A stretch of 64,000 bases of DNA from an uncultured Mogibacterium sp. (GTDB lineage Bacteria > Bacillota > Clostridia > Peptostreptococcales > Anaerovoracaceae): the NCBI RefSeq assembly GCF_938041965.1, contig NZ_CALISE010000019.1, positions 163,458 to 227,457 on the forward strand, given 5' to 3'. The notes beneath the pieces are model-generated. The model was not told the DNA's origin and ran no database searches. It saw only the letters and a list, made by a program, of their open reading frames with translations. The translations under genes were made by a program, and so were the position numbers. Positions 34,399 through 44,598 of this stretch are shown piece by piece. Within the stretch, counting starts at the first letter, position 1. Every line of letters begins with the position of its first letter.

Positions 34399-37300
34399 AT
34401 GGCAAAAAGAAATGACATCAATAAGATTCTGGTTATCGGATCAGGTCCAATCGTAATCGGTCAGGCAGCAGAGTTTGACTACGCTGGCACACAGGCATGT
34501 ATCGCGCTCAGGGAAGAGGGATATGAAGTGGTGCTTTGCAACTCCAATCCTGCGACTATCATGACGGATACCTCTATGGCAGATAAGGTGTACATGGAAC
34601 CGTTAACCCTCGAATACCTAGCAAGGATTATCAGATACGAAAGACCTGACGCTATTTTACCTGGAATCGGTGGACAGACCGGACTAAACCTTGCGATGCA
34701 GCTTGAGAAGAAGGGTGTACTAAAAGAGTGTCGTGTTGAACTCCTCGGAACCAAGAGTAATAGTATTGAACGAGCAGAAGATAGAGAGCTTTTTAAAGAA
34801 CTTTGCGAAGAACTTGGAGAACCTGTAATCCAATCCGACATTGCAAATAGCGAAGAGCATGGACTTGAGATTGCAAAAGATATTGGTTTTCCTGTGGTTC
34901 TCCGCCCGGCGTTCACACTCGGTGGTACGGGCGGTGGATTTGCATACGATGAAGAGGATTTTAAAGAGCTTATAAAGCGTGCGCTATCCATCTCACCAAC
35001 TCACCAGGTTCTAATCGAGAAGAGCATCAAGGGCTTCAAGGAGATAGAGTATGAGGTAATGAGAGATGGCACTGATAAAGCAATCGCAGTCTGCGATATG
35101 GAAAACCTCGACCCAGTTGGAGTGCACACAGGCGACTCGATAGTAATCTGCCCAACCCAGACTGTAAGTAAAGAAGATAACGAGATGCTTAAGAATAGTG
35201 CGCTTAAGATCATCCGTGCACTTCAGATTGAAGGTGGCTGTAACGTGCAGTTCGCACTAAATCCAAATTCGTCTGAATACTACTTAATCGAGGTAAACCC
35301 AAGGGTTTCTCGTTCATCCGCACTTGCGTCCAAGGCAAGCGGATATCCAATCGCAAGAATTACAGCGAAGATTGCGGTGGGCATGACACTGGATGAAATC
35401 GAGATTATAGACCAGCCCGCTTCGGTAGAGCCTGCCGTTGACTATGTTGTGAGCAAGGTGTCGAGATTCCCATTTGACAAGTTTGCAGATGCAGATAATA
35501 AGCTCGGAACGCAGATGAAAGCCACTGGAGAAGTTATGAGCATAGGTATGAATCTCGAAGAGAGCATTCTCAAAGCCGTTCGCTCCCTTGAAATAGGCGT
35601 TTCCCACATATACATGGAGAAGTTCGATTCTTGGGATACTTATGAGATGAAGGAGTATATAACTGAGGGTCGAGACGATAGAATATTCGCCATAGCAGAG
35701 CTTCTGAGAAGAGGAGTGAGCAAGGCGGAGATATGTGAACTGACAGCAATAAATGAGTATTTCATAGAGATGTTTGAGAATATCATCTCCATCGAGAACG
35801 ACCTAAGGGCTAACAAAAACGATGTCGCAAGAATGAGGATAGCAAAGCAGTATGGATTTTCAGATGTTGAAATCGCAAGGCTTTGGAACGTAACAGAAGA
35901 ACAGGTATGGAAGCTTCGTGAAGAGATTGAGCTATTCCCAGAGTACAAGATGATAGATTCTTGTGCAGGATCTAAGGATGCATATGTGCCATATTTCTAT
36001 TCCACATTTGACGGAAGTGAGACCAAGAAGACTAAGGATTCAGGCAAGAGAAAAGTAGTTGTTCTAGGCTCAGGACCGATCAGAATCGGACAGGGTGTTG
36101 AGTTCGATTACTCGACTGTTCAGGCGGTGAGGACTCTCCGTAGTCAAGGCTGTGAAGCTATAATCATAAACAATAACCCTGAGACGGTTTCCACAGATTA
36201 TACTACGGCAGATAAGCTATACTTCGAGCCACTCTGCGTAGAGGATGTTATGAACATCCTTAGGCTCGAGAAACCAGATGGTGTAATCGTTTCACTCGGA
36301 GGACAGACGGCTGTAAACCTTGCAAATGCACTCGACGAGAGAGGTGTAAAGATCATCGGAACCGACTGCGCTGCAATCAATGCTGCCGAGGATAGAGACG
36401 AGTTCGACAAACTGCTCCAGAAGCTAGGGATAGCTAAGCCAGAAGGAAAAGCGGTAACAGATATAGATGAGGGATGCGCGGTTGCTAAGGAGATCGGCTA
36501 TCCAGTGCTCGTTAGACCAAGCTTCGTGCTCGGTGGTAGAGCGATGAGAATTGTTGCGGACGAGGCTCAGCTCAGACAGTATCTGAGGACAGCCGTGGAA
36601 ATCGACGAAGATAAACCAGTTCTCGTTGACCACTATATCCGCGGTAAGGAAATCGAGGTGGATGCGATCTGCGATGGTACAGATGTATTTATCCCAGGCA
36701 TCATGGAACTAGTTGAGCGTACGGGCGTGCACTCTGGAGACTCGATTAGTATCTATCCTCCATGCTCCATCTCTGACAAGGTCAAGGAGACTATCAGAGA
36801 ATATACAGAGAAGCTAGGTCTCGGTATAGGCATTTGCGGACTATTCAACATACAGTTTATCGTCGATGCTTCTGAAAATGTATATATCATCGAGGTAAAT
36901 CCAAGATCCTCGAGAACCGTTCCGTTCCTATCCAAGGCAACAGGATATAACCTCGCTGATATCGCATCCAAGGTAATGCTCGGAATCAGCTTAAAGGAGC
37001 AAGGGTTCAAGGGTGTGAAGCCGCTCGAGAAGAAGAGATGGTATGTAAAGGTTCCAGCGTTCTCATTCGCAAAGCTTTCTGGAATGGATATAAGACTATC
37101 GCCTGAGATGAAATCAACTGGCGAAGCCATCGGGTATGACGATGATATGATGCGAGCTTTTTACAAGGCCATGCAGGCGGCAGGTATGAGAATGCAGAAT
37201 TACGGAACTGTATTTGCGTCGATTAACGACGAATCTAAGGAGGATGCACTGCCACTAATCAGAGGATTCTACGACCTAGGATTCAATATTGAGGCGACAG

Positions 37301-37584
37301 AGGGTACGGCACAGTTCCTAAGGAATAATGGCGTAAAGACCAGAAGCTTCAAGCACACTGATAACAGCCTGGATGCAGTAATGGATGAGTTCAGACAGGG
37401 ATACGTGACATACGTGATCAACATCGGAGACATCAGATCCGTAGATGCAAATTCTATGGGTAGCCGCATCAGAAAGTGTGCTGCTGAAAATAACGTGACT
37501 ACGCTCACCTCACTCGATACCGTGAGAGTCCTTCTAAAAGCGCTTGATGATATAACATTTAAGGTGTCCACAATCAACGCTTAG
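34399..37584 (+). CDS. carB: Carbamoyl-phosphate synthase large subunit
   Basis: 1061 residues with the duplicated ATP-grasp architecture: two biotin-carboxylase-like halves starting KILVIGSGPIVIGQAAEFDYAG and KVVVLGSGPIRIGQGVEFDYS, each with a metal-binding EVNPR(V/S)SRS/T motif, then an MGS-like allosteric domain from about residue 930. Makes carbamoyl phosphate from bicarbonate, ammonia (from CarA) and two ATP for pyrimidine and arginine synthesis. carA is not adjacent. AGGAAAGG precedes the ATG; a leader terminator suggests attenuation. Confidence 0.97.
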   Translation: MAKRNDINKILVIGSGPIVIGQAAEFDYAGTQACIALREEGYEVVLCNSNPATIMTDTSMADKVYMEPLTLEYLARIIRYERPDAILPGIGGQTGLNLAMQLEKKGVLKECRVELLGTKSNSIERAEDRELFKELCEELGEPVIQSDIANSEEHGLEIAKDIGFPVVLRPAFTLGGTGGGFAYDEEDFKELIKRALSISPTHQVLIEKSIKGFKEIEYEVMRDGTDKAIAVCDMENLDPVGVHTGDSIVICPTQTVSKEDNEMLKNSALKIIRALQIEGGCNVQFALNPNSSEYYLIEVNPRVSRSSALASKASGYPIARITAKIAVGMTLDEIEIIDQPASVEPAVDYVVSKVSRFPFDKFADADNKLGTQMKATGEVMSIGMNLEESILKAVRSLEIGVSHIYMEKFDSWDTYEMKEYITEGRDDRIFAIAELLRRGVSKAEICELTAINEYFIEMFENIISIENDLRANKNDVARMRIAKQYGFSDVEIARLWNVTEEQVWKLREEIELFPEYKMIDSCAGSKDAYVPYFYSTFDGSETKKTKDSGKRKVVVLGSGPIRIGQGVEFDYSTVQAVRTLRSQGCEAIIINNNPETVSTDYTTADKLYFEPLCVEDVMNILRLEKPDGVIVSLGGQTAVNLANALDERGVKIIGTDCAAINAAEDRDEFDKLLQKLGIAKPEGKAVTDIDEGCAVAKEIGYPVLVRPSFVLGGRAMRIVADEAQLRQYLRTAVEIDEDKPVLVDHYIRGKEIEVDAICDGTDVFIPGIMELVERTGVHSGDSISIYPPCSISDKVKETIREYTEKLGLGIGICGLFNIQFIVDASENVYIIEVNPRSSRTVPFLSKATGYNLADIASKVMLGISLKEQGFKGVKPLEKKRWYVKVPAFSFAKLSGMDIRLSPEMKSTGEAIGYDDDMMRAFYKAMQAAGMRMQNYGTVFASINDESKEDALPLIRGFYDLGFNIEATEGTAQFLRNNGVKTRSFKHTDNSLDAVMDEFRQGYVTYVINIGDIRSVDANSMGSRIRKCAAENNVTTLTSLDTVRVLLKALDDITFKVSTINA

Positions 37585-37622
37585 TGTTATAATTAGGTAT
37601 TATTCAACCAGAGGAGGGGGCT

Positions 37623-38309
37623 ATGAACATCAGAGAGTGTGTAAAGATGAGGCATTCCGTGCGCGCTTACGATGATAGACCTATCGATACGAAGGTGGTA
37701 GAGGACCTCAAGGTCATGATTCAGCAGTGTAACCGTGAGGGCGATATGCATTTTCAGCTTATACAGGATGAGCCAAAGGCGTTCTCGAGTCTACTTGCAA
37801 AATACGGCAAATTCTCAAATGTTAAAAATTACATTGCCGTAGTCGGTAGGAAGCGTGACGATCTCGATGACAAGGCGGGATACTACGGTGAGAAGCTAGT
37901 GATTCGCTGTGTACAGCACGGACTCAGCACTTGCTGGGTAGGCGGAACCTACAAGAAGGTCAAGGAGGCGATTGACGTCGGACACGATGAGAAGATCGTT
38001 GCCGTAATTGCCCTAGGCTATGGACGCACGACGGGAGCTAGCAGGAAGTCTAAGAAGCCAGAAGATGTCTTCGATGGCAAATCTTCAAGGATTTCAAGCT
38101 ACGAGGACACTCCGGAGTGGTTCAAGAAGGGCGTTGAGATGGCGCTCCTAGCACCGACAGCTATGAACCAGCAGAAGTTTACATTTGCGATAAGCGGAGA
38201 TAGAGTGAAGATAAAGCCTGGCTTTGGACCATTTACTAAGCTAGATGCTGGTATCGTCAAGTACCACTTTGAAATAGGATCTTCGCCAAAGGAGTTCGTG
38301 TGGGCATAA
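37623..38309 (+). CDS. Nitroreductase family protein (TM1586-like)
   Basis: 228 residues. NIRECVKMRHSVRAYDDRPI is the nitroreductase FMN-binding start, followed by two half-domains and LLAPTAMNQQKFTF, which fits the TM1586-type single-chain nitroreductases. FMN-dependent NAD(P)H oxidoreductase; physiological substrate unknown. GAGGAGGGGG precedes the start, 38 bases after carB. Confidence 0.85.
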   Translation: MNIRECVKMRHSVRAYDDRPIDTKVVEDLKVMIQQCNREGDMHFQLIQDEPKAFSSLLAKYGKFSNVKNYIAVVGRKRDDLDDKAGYYGEKLVIRCVQHGLSTCWVGGTYKKVKEAIDVGHDEKIVAVIALGYGRTTGASRKSKKPEDVFDGKSSRISSYEDTPEWFKKGVEMALLAPTAMNQQKFTFAISGDRVKIKPGFGPFTKLDAGIVKYHFEIGSSPKEFVWA

Positions 38310-38424
38310 TATGACGCATAAGGCAAAATACGACGCATAACTGCTCAAAGTCAAATTATAAGTGAGCACTTCTAGTCGTAAGCTTCTAATAAGATGATAC
38401 ATCAATCAGGTATAGGACAGGATA

Positions 38425-39132
38425 ATGAACGAAATGCATGAGATTCGCCAGGTTGCTGTCATGAGATCTGCCTTCAAGCAGAAGTACGGTATACCGAGGC
38501 AGCCGAGACTCGTACAGGGCCTTAAGTCGGAGATAGTCTTCGGCGACGAATTTAATAATCCTGACGCTGTGAGAGGACTCGACGAGTTCTCTCACATTTG
38601 GCTAATTTGGGGATTTTCGGACACCAAGATAGATATGACCGAGGAGCATCCAGCGTGGAGGCCTACCGTGAGACCGCCTCGCCTCGGTGGGGATATACGC
38701 AAGGGGGTATTTGCCACGAGGTCGCCATATAGGCCGAACTCACTTGGCATGTCTGCGGTTAAGCTTCTCGAGATAAGAGATTATAATGGTCAGCTCAGCC
38801 TCATCGTCGAAGGAGCAGACCTCCTCGACGGTACGCCGATATACGACATAAAGCCGTATATCCCATATAGTGATATCATCGCAGATGCAGATGAAGGGTT
38901 TGCAAAGAGCATTGATACTTCGATTGATGTTGAATTTCCAGATGACCTACTTGCAAAAGTCGATGAAGAGTTTCGCGCGCCGCTCATAGGGATACTTGAG
39001 CTTGATCCAAGGGATGCCTATGATAGGGATTCTGTAAAGCCATGCAAGATGGCGTTTGCGAACGTCGATATAGAGTTCGTGCTTAGGGACGGAAAATTGG
39101 TTGTCACAGCGGTGAATGAGCTTCAAGGCTGA
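38425..39132 (+). CDS. trmO: tRNA (N6-threonylcarbamoyladenosine37-N6)-methyltransferase TrmO
   Basis: 235 residues with the TrmO/TsaA beta-barrel signatures: GVFATRSPYRPNSLGMSAVKLL and DGTPIYDIKPYIPYSD, plus the C-terminal small domain (PLIGILELDPRDAY). Adds a methyl group to t6A37 in tRNA(Thr). AGGAT precedes the ATG. The 115 bases before it contain no gene. Confidence 0.92.
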   Translation: MNEMHEIRQVAVMRSAFKQKYGIPRQPRLVQGLKSEIVFGDEFNNPDAVRGLDEFSHIWLIWGFSDTKIDMTEEHPAWRPTVRPPRLGGDIRKGVFATRSPYRPNSLGMSAVKLLEIRDYNGQLSLIVEGADLLDGTPIYDIKPYIPYSDIIADADEGFAKSIDTSIDVEFPDDLLAKVDEEFRAPLIGILELDPRDAYDRDSVKPCKMAFANVDIEFVLRDGKLVVTAVNELQG

Positions 39133-39190
39133 TGATATAATCAGGTAAAGCTGGATTTAAAAAACTGCATAATATTTGAACAGGAAAGAA

Positions 39191-39949
39191 ATGGATAACG
39201 ACAAGATTATTACAGCGAGAATAGAGGATAAGCTCGAACAGTGTGAACGTGGTAGCTACATTACCACGACAGGCTTTCTTAACATGCACGAACAGTCGCT
39301 AGCCATGCGCATCGTGAAGGGGAGAAGCGACGTCAAATCATTTTTCTACGGTGGATATGATGATGCCGAGAGGCGGATTATCTTGTTCGTTCCAGACGGA
39401 TATGCGGATACTCTTGAGGGTGCGCTAGAGATGATTTCACCGCTTTCGGTACTTTACATCAAGGTGGCACCTGGCAGCAGAAAGCTCACACATAGGGACT
39501 ATCTCGGGTCTGTCCTCTCGCTCGGGCTTGATAGGTCTGTGATCGGAGATATCCTTGTAAACGACAAGGGTGCAGACATGATTGTAAATTCGGATATAGT
39601 GGATTTTCTATTATCCGAATTTCACAGTGCAGGCCATACAAACCTCCAAATTACAGCCTCTGATATAGGCGAACTGGAAGTACCCGAGCAAAGAGTGAAA
39701 GCGGTCAGAGATACGCTCTCTTCACCTAGACTAGACAATGTGGTGTCAGCAGCATTTCATGTATCGCGAAGCGAAGCGGTGAGAGCAATCAAAGGAGGCA
39801 TCGTTTTTGTAAATCACGAGGAAGTCACCAAGATAGATAAGCGTATAGACGAAGGTGATACGATTGTGGTCCGAGGTAAAGGAAAAGCAGAGCTCGCGGG
39901 GCTCTCCAAGAAGGGGAGAATCTGGGCTGAGTTTAAGGTGTTCATCTAA
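39191..39949 (+). CDS. S4-domain RNA-binding protein, YlmH-like
   Basis: About 252 residues. The central part (LSVLYIKVAPGSRKLTHRDYLGSVLSLG) and the C-terminal S4 domain (VVSAAFHVSRSEAVRAIKGGIVFVN) are those of YlmH, a ribosome-associated, cell-division-linked S4 protein of Firmicutes. The ATG at 39191 after AGGAAAG is chosen over the TTG at 39176. It is not in a sep/div cluster here, unlike in Bacillus. Confidence 0.85.
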   Translation: MDNDKIITARIEDKLEQCERGSYITTTGFLNMHEQSLAMRIVKGRSDVKSFFYGGYDDAERRIILFVPDGYADTLEGALEMISPLSVLYIKVAPGSRKLTHRDYLGSVLSLGLDRSVIGDILVNDKGADMIVNSDIVDFLLSEFHSAGHTNLQITASDIGELEVPEQRVKAVRDTLSSPRLDNVVSAAFHVSRSEAVRAIKGGIVFVNHEEVTKIDKRIDEGDTIVVRGKGKAELAGLSKKGRIWAEFKVFI

Positions 39950-40128
39950 TATAAGATGGAGAAATTATCTCTGCACCATAGCACGAGCTTTGCTAGCTTC
40001 ACTTTTCAGCGGAAAATCAGCGGAAATGGTACCGCACCAAGCCATAACAGTTTGAACTAGCTACTCGCTGGTGCTACAATCAAAGCGTGATAAATATTTC
40101 TCTATATAATTACATCGGAGGTAGACAA

Positions 40129-40503
40129 ATGTTTGAATATACTGATATCAAGACTGCACCTGCAGCTCTAGGACCATACTCACAGGCAGTGATGGCAGGA
40201 AATACACTTTACGCTTCTGGCGCAATCGGAATCGACCCTGAGACAGGAAAGTTCGCAGGCGAGGATGTGCAGAGCCAGTGCGAGCAGGCTTGCAAAAATG
40301 TAGGCGAGATCCTGAAGGCAAACGGCATGACTTACGATAACGTAGTTAAGACCACTTGCTATATTCTCGACATGGCAGAGTTCAAGGATTTCAACGAAGT
40401 GTATGCTAAGTGTTTCACTTCAAAGCCAGCTAGGTCATGCGTTGCAATCACAGCGCTTCCAGCAGGAGCACTCTGCGAAGTTGAAATTATTGCAGTGAAG
40501 TAA
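40129..40503 (+). CDS. ridA: RidA family enamine/imine deaminase
   Basis: 124 residues; hallmarks are APAALGPYSQAV at the N-terminus, LYASGAIGIDPETG, the substrate-binding arginine in KPARSCVAI and LPAGALCEVEIIA at the end. Hydrolyses reactive 2-aminoacrylate-type enamines. The ATG at 40129 follows GGAGGTAG; the frame upstream is spurious. Confidence 0.93.
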   Translation: MFEYTDIKTAPAALGPYSQAVMAGNTLYASGAIGIDPETGKFAGEDVQSQCEQACKNVGEILKANGMTYDNVVKTTCYILDMAEFKDFNEVYAKCFTSKPARSCVAITALPAGALCEVEIIAVK

Positions 40504-40664
40504 AACTCGCAATCAATAAAATTGTGAAGCAAAACTGCATATTAAATCAGTTAATAAAACACTGTGACGAAAAACTGCATTGAAATTTTCAATAGCGAAA
40601 AATGCACTAATTTCGGAGCAGTAACTATGATAATCGACTGATTTTGCATAGCTGTAACATAAGT

Positions 40665-40700
40665 GACCGCCTGCAGAAGACTTCTGGCGGTCTTTTTATT
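40665..40700 (+). terminator. Intrinsic terminator before the glycosylase gene
   Basis: GACCGCC...GGCGGTC with an internal CAGAAGACTTCTG palindrome is followed by TTTTTATTTT. The preceding 40504-40664 is AT-rich, with short repeated AAAACTGCAT strings and no gene. Confidence 0.85.
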
Positions 40701-40763
40701 TTGAACTCCTATAAATCATGACCGAAAATTCATGTATAATAGCCAGTATGAAAGGAAGGGCTT

Positions 40764-41612
40764 ATGAACGATATTAAGGTTATTAGATTTGATAATTTGC
40801 ATGATATAGAGCTAAGTCACGTGTTCGAATGTGGTCAGTGCTTTCGCTGGAATGAATGCGAGGATGGTTCATACATAGGTGTTGCAGGCGGTCATGCGGC
40901 ACACGTTTCGCTCGAACATGATGGTGAGTCGTGCTCGCTTATAATCGAGTGTACTGGCGGTAGTGAGAAGTATTGGCACAGCTACTTCGATCTGGATACG
41001 GACTATGGAGCGATGAAGAAAGCGCTTCTCGCTGGTGAGCCTAAGCTAGCGAAGTCTATAGATGTGTGTCACGGCATCAGGATACTTAATCAGGATTACT
41101 GGGAGGTTCTGATTTCATTTATAGTCTCGCAGAACAACAACATACCTAGGATTAAGAAATGCATCGAGTCATTAGCCAAGAACTATGGAACAGAGATAGG
41201 TGAATTCATGGGCGAAGTGCGATATGCATTTCCGACGCCCGAGCAGCTATCGAGGGCTACGCTCGAAGAGCTGGCGGATCTCAAGCTCGGATACAGGAAT
41301 GCCTACCTCGTATCAGCTCCTAAGCACTTCGCTGAGCACGGAGTACCTACGGGGACGACGGAAGAGAAGCACAAGGCACTACTATCATATCTCGGAGTGG
41401 GACCTAAGGTCGCAAACTGCATACTTCTATTCGGACTCAGAGACTTCACGGCATTCCCTATAGACATCTGGATGAAGAAGATAATGGTTGATTTATACGG
41501 CTTTGATATCAAGGACATCAAGGGTATGCAGAAGTTTGCAGATGAACACTTCGGAGAACTAGGCGGCATAGCACAGCAGTATCTGTTCTATTACTATAGA
41601 AGCATGCAGTGA
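40764..41612 (+). CDS. 8-oxoguanine DNA glycosylase (OGG1-type)
   Basis: 282 residues: N-terminal OGG_N domain (FECGQCFRWNE) and an HhH-GPD domain with LISFIVSQNNNIPRIKKCIESL, the hairpin GVGPKVANCIL containing the catalytic lysine, and the aspartate in FPIDIWMKK. Removes 8-oxoguanine and cuts the strand (AP lyase). GAAAGGAAGGG precedes the ATG. Confidence 0.9.
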   Translation: MNDIKVIRFDNLHDIELSHVFECGQCFRWNECEDGSYIGVAGGHAAHVSLEHDGESCSLIIECTGGSEKYWHSYFDLDTDYGAMKKALLAGEPKLAKSIDVCHGIRILNQDYWEVLISFIVSQNNNIPRIKKCIESLAKNYGTEIGEFMGEVRYAFPTPEQLSRATLEELADLKLGYRNAYLVSAPKHFAEHGVPTGTTEEKHKALLSYLGVGPKVANCILLFGLRDFTAFPIDIWMKKIMVDLYGFDIKDIKGMQKFADEHFGELGGIAQQYLFYYYRSMQ

Positions 41613-41644
41613 AGATATTTTCACATTTAATTCATAGTGCTATG

Positions 41645-41673
41645 TTGACAATGCATAAGGGGCTGAGTAAAAT
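41645..41673 (+). promoter_or_regulatory. groESL promoter
   Basis: TTGACA (41645-41650) and TAAAAT (41668-41673) with 17-base spacing, a near-consensus vegetative promoter just upstream of CIRCE. Confidence 0.8.
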
Positions 41674-41686
41674 TATGTTATGAAGG

Positions 41687-41713
41687 TTAGCACTCTTGAT
41701 TATTGAGTGCTAA
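41687..41713 (+). promoter_or_regulatory. CIRCE operator (HrcA binding site)
   Basis: TTAGCACTC, nine-base spacer, GAGTGCTAA: a perfect CIRCE element. HrcA represses groESL through it until heat shock. Confidence 0.97.
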
Positions 41714-41755
41714 CAATACGAATAAAGCGTATAACGTATAATCAGGAGGTTACAA

Positions 41756-42034
41756 ATGAGTATAGGAATAAAGCCACTAGGCGCAAGAGTTGTTATTAAG
41801 CGTAGCGAAGCACTTGAGAAGACTGAAGGCGGTCTGATACTTTCGGCAAGTGCCAAGGAGAAGCCACAGGAGGCTGAGGTTCTCGCAGTAGGTCCAGGAA
41901 CTGAGGACGAGAAGATGGAAGTAAAGGTTGGAGATAAGGTTATATTCTCGAAGTACGGCGGTACAGAGCTCAAGTATGGTGGCGAAGATTATATCATCAT
42001 GAGCCAGAGAGATATCTTGGCAGTTATCGAGTAA
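41756..42034 (+). CDS. groS: Co-chaperonin GroES
   Basis: 92 residues, normal length; IKPLGARVVIKRSEALEKTEGGLIL contains the start and mobile loop region, and the end DYIIMSQRDILAVIE is typical. Caps the GroEL chamber. AGGAGG precedes the start; under CIRCE control, 126 bases before groEL. Confidence 0.97.
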   Translation: MSIGIKPLGARVVIKRSEALEKTEGGLILSASAKEKPQEAEVLAVGPGTEDEKMEVKVGDKVIFSKYGGTELKYGGEDYIIMSQRDILAVIE

Positions 42035-42160
42035 TTGCTTAGCCTCTATATAAGTATAGCGAGTGCTATTAGGAGAGGCAGATATACATAATAGCTGTAG
42101 AGTCAGTAGTTTAAATATAATCACGCACTGTGATTGGTGCATATATAGGAGGAAGCTAAA

Positions 42161-43789
42161 ATGGCAAAGGATTTACATTATGGAGAGGAGTCTAGAAGAA
42201 AGCTCCTCGCAGGCGTAGACAAGCTTGCAGATACAGTTAAGATTACACTTGGACCTAAGGGCAGAAATGTTCTCATCGAGAGATCGTATGGATCACCACT
42301 TATCACTAACGACGGTGTTTCAATCGCTAAGGAGATCGAGCTCGAAGACCAGGTTGAGAACATGGGAGCTCAGCTAGTTAAGGAAGTTGCTACCAAGACT
42401 AACGATGTAGCAGGTGACGGAACTACTACAGCTACACTTCTAACACAGGCTATCGTTCGCGAAGGATTCAAGAACGTAACTGCTGGAGCTAATCCAATGG
42501 TTCTCAAGAAAGGAATCAGCGGTGCTGTAGAGGTTGCGGTTGAGTACCTCAAGAATAGCGCAGTTAAGGTAGATGACAAGGAGAGCGTAGCTCAGGTTGC
42601 ATCTGTATCTGCTGGAGATAGAGAGATTGGTGAGCTAATCTCCGAGGCTATGGAGAAGGTAGGAACTGATGGCGTAATCACAGTTGAGGAATCGAGATCA
42701 CTCGGCACTACACTAGACGTGGTAGAGGGTATGCAGTTCGATAGAGGATATCTATCACCATACATGGCAGCTAATTCTGAGAAGATGGAAGCAGTTCTCG
42801 ATAACCCATACATCCTTCTTACAGATAAGAAGATTTCCAACATTCAGGATCTCGTACCGCTTCTTGAGGATATCATGAAGTCAGGCAAGAAGCTGCTCAT
42901 CGTTGCAGATGACGTAGATGGAGAGGCTCTCGCAACACTCGTAGTTAACAAGCTAAGAGGAACACTCGACGTAGTAGCTGTAAAGGCACCTGGATTTGGT
43001 GACAGAAGAAAGGCTATGATGGAGGATATCGCTATCCTAACAGGCGGTACTGTAATCAGCGAAGAGCTAGGATATGAGCTCAAGGAAGCTACAGTGGATA
43101 TGCTAGGTAAGGCTGGAACTGTTAAGGTTAACAAGGATCACACAGTAATTGTTAACGGTGCTGGAGATAAGTCTGAAATCGAAGAGAGAGTAGAGAAGAT
43201 CAAAGGAGAGATTGAGGACTCAACTTCTGACTTCGATAGAGAGAAGCTGCAGGAGAGACTTGCTAAGCTAGTCGGCGGAGTTGCAGTTATCAATGCTGGA
43301 GCTGCTACAGAGACAGAGCTCAAGGATAAGAAGCTCAGACTTGAGGACGCTCTAAACGCTACTAGAGCTGCAGTTGAAGAAGGCATCGTTGCAGGTGGTG
43401 GTACATCGCTTATCTCTGCAATTGACAAGGTTTCTGAGTATGCTGAGAGCCTTGACGGAGATATGAGGACTGGTGCAAGAATCGTTGTTAGAGCACTCGA
43501 GGAGCCAGTTAGACAGATCGCTGAGAATGCTGGGTTTGAAGGCAGCGTAATCGTTGCTAAGGTTAAGGAGTCCAAGAAGGGCATCGGCTTCAACGCGGCA
43601 ACAGAGGAGTACGTAGACATGATCGAAGCTGGTATCGTTGACCCAGTTAAGGTTACTAGATCTGCACTTCAGAACGCTTCGAGTGTCGCAGGTATGCTTC
43701 TCACTACTGAAGCTGGAATTTCAGAGATTAAGGAAGACTTGCCAGCTGCACCTGCAATGCCTGCAGGCGGCGGAATGGGCATGATGTAA
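42161..43789 (+). CDS. groL: Chaperonin GroEL
   Basis: 542 residues, full length, with GPKGRNVLIE, the VAGDGTTTATLL nucleotide-binding segment, VVEGMQFDRGYLSPY and a C-terminal AMPAGGGMGMM tail. Folds proteins with GroES and ATP in the cytoplasm. AGGAGG precedes the start; co-transcribed with groES. Codon bias is strong, as expected of an abundant protein. Confidence 0.98.
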   Translation: MAKDLHYGEESRRKLLAGVDKLADTVKITLGPKGRNVLIERSYGSPLITNDGVSIAKEIELEDQVENMGAQLVKEVATKTNDVAGDGTTTATLLTQAIVREGFKNVTAGANPMVLKKGISGAVEVAVEYLKNSAVKVDDKESVAQVASVSAGDREIGELISEAMEKVGTDGVITVEESRSLGTTLDVVEGMQFDRGYLSPYMAANSEKMEAVLDNPYILLTDKKISNIQDLVPLLEDIMKSGKKLLIVADDVDGEALATLVVNKLRGTLDVVAVKAPGFGDRRKAMMEDIAILTGGTVISEELGYELKEATVDMLGKAGTVKVNKDHTVIVNGAGDKSEIEERVEKIKGEIEDSTSDFDREKLQERLAKLVGGVAVINAGAATETELKDKKLRLEDALNATRAAVEEGIVAGGGTSLISAIDKVSEYAESLDGDMRTGARIVVRALEEPVRQIAENAGFEGSVIVAKVKESKKGIGFNAATEEYVDMIEAGIVDPVKVTRSALQNASSVAGMLLTTEAGISEIKEDLPAAPAMPAGGGMGMM

Positions 43790-43801
43790 TAGGCGAGGGA
43801 T

Positions 43802-44512
43802 ATGGCAGCAAGAGCATCATCAAAGACGGATAGAGTAATAGCTGAACGCCTCATGGTCAGTCCTCTTTTTAAGGATATGACGGTAGAAGACGTGGATAGC
43901 TGTTTTACATGCAGCGGTGCACTCTGCCTTTCGTTCAAGAAGGGGGACATGATATTCACTGAAGAGGATGAACCAACAAAGCTTCACATCCTCCTAGAGG
44001 GTGGAGTGAGGATCGGTTACGATTCCTTCGACGGCAACAGGAGAATTATCGGAAACTTCACAGATACGGGAGAGGTGTTCGGAGATATACTGCTATTTCT
44101 CGGCAAAGAGAAGTATGGTGTATTCGCGCAGGCTACTTGTGATACCAAGGTTATTGCGCTACCACGCGAGTTCATGTCTGGGACATGCGCGAGCGGATGT
44201 GACTATCACAATCATCTGATCAATAACATGCTTATGAGCTTTGCGAGAAACGCCTACGCGCTAAATATGAGGCTCAGGATACTGTCTTGTCCGACTCTCC
44301 GCCAGAAGATTGCTAAGATGCTGCTAGTCTATAATGACAGGGATATGAGCAAGCCGATCAACATGACGAGAGAAGGGCTAGCTGAATTCCTGGGAGTGAC
44401 TAGACCATCAGTCTCGAGAGAGCTGATGAAGATGCAGGACGATGGTTTAATCGAGATAAAGGGGCGCAAGATATACGTCCTTGACCCTGCAGAAATCGAG
44501 GCGCTCAACTGA
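43802..44512 (+). CDS. Crp/Fnr family transcriptional regulator (HcpR-like candidate)
   Basis: 236 residues: N-terminal cyclic-nucleotide-binding-like barrel (about 35-140) and a C-terminal winged helix with MTREGLAEFLGVTRPSVSRELMKMQDDGLIEI. It lies directly before hcp, the arrangement of HcpR-type nitrosative stress regulators in anaerobes, so control of hcp is likely. Cysteines at the N-terminus (CFTCSGALC) could bind a cluster or heme. It starts 12 bases after groEL, with a weak ribosome binding site. Confidence 0.82.
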   Translation: MAARASSKTDRVIAERLMVSPLFKDMTVEDVDSCFTCSGALCLSFKKGDMIFTEEDEPTKLHILLEGGVRIGYDSFDGNRRIIGNFTDTGEVFGDILLFLGKEKYGVFAQATCDTKVIALPREFMSGTCASGCDYHNHLINNMLMSFARNAYALNMRLRILSCPTLRQKIAKMLLVYNDRDMSKPINMTREGLAEFLGVTRPSVSRELMKMQDDGLIEIKGRKIYVLDPAEIEALN

Positions 44513-44598
44513 TGGTGAAGCATTTATTCGCATATAATTAATGCAGAGAGAGCTCAACTAACGCAGATAAATGCATTAATTCAAAAACAAAAATAAAA

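Noticed and set aside
42160..43960. Long minus-strand open frames opposite groEL and other highly expressed genes
   Set aside because: They are shadows caused by codon bias of the plus-strand genes; no ribosome binding sites or recognisable proteins.
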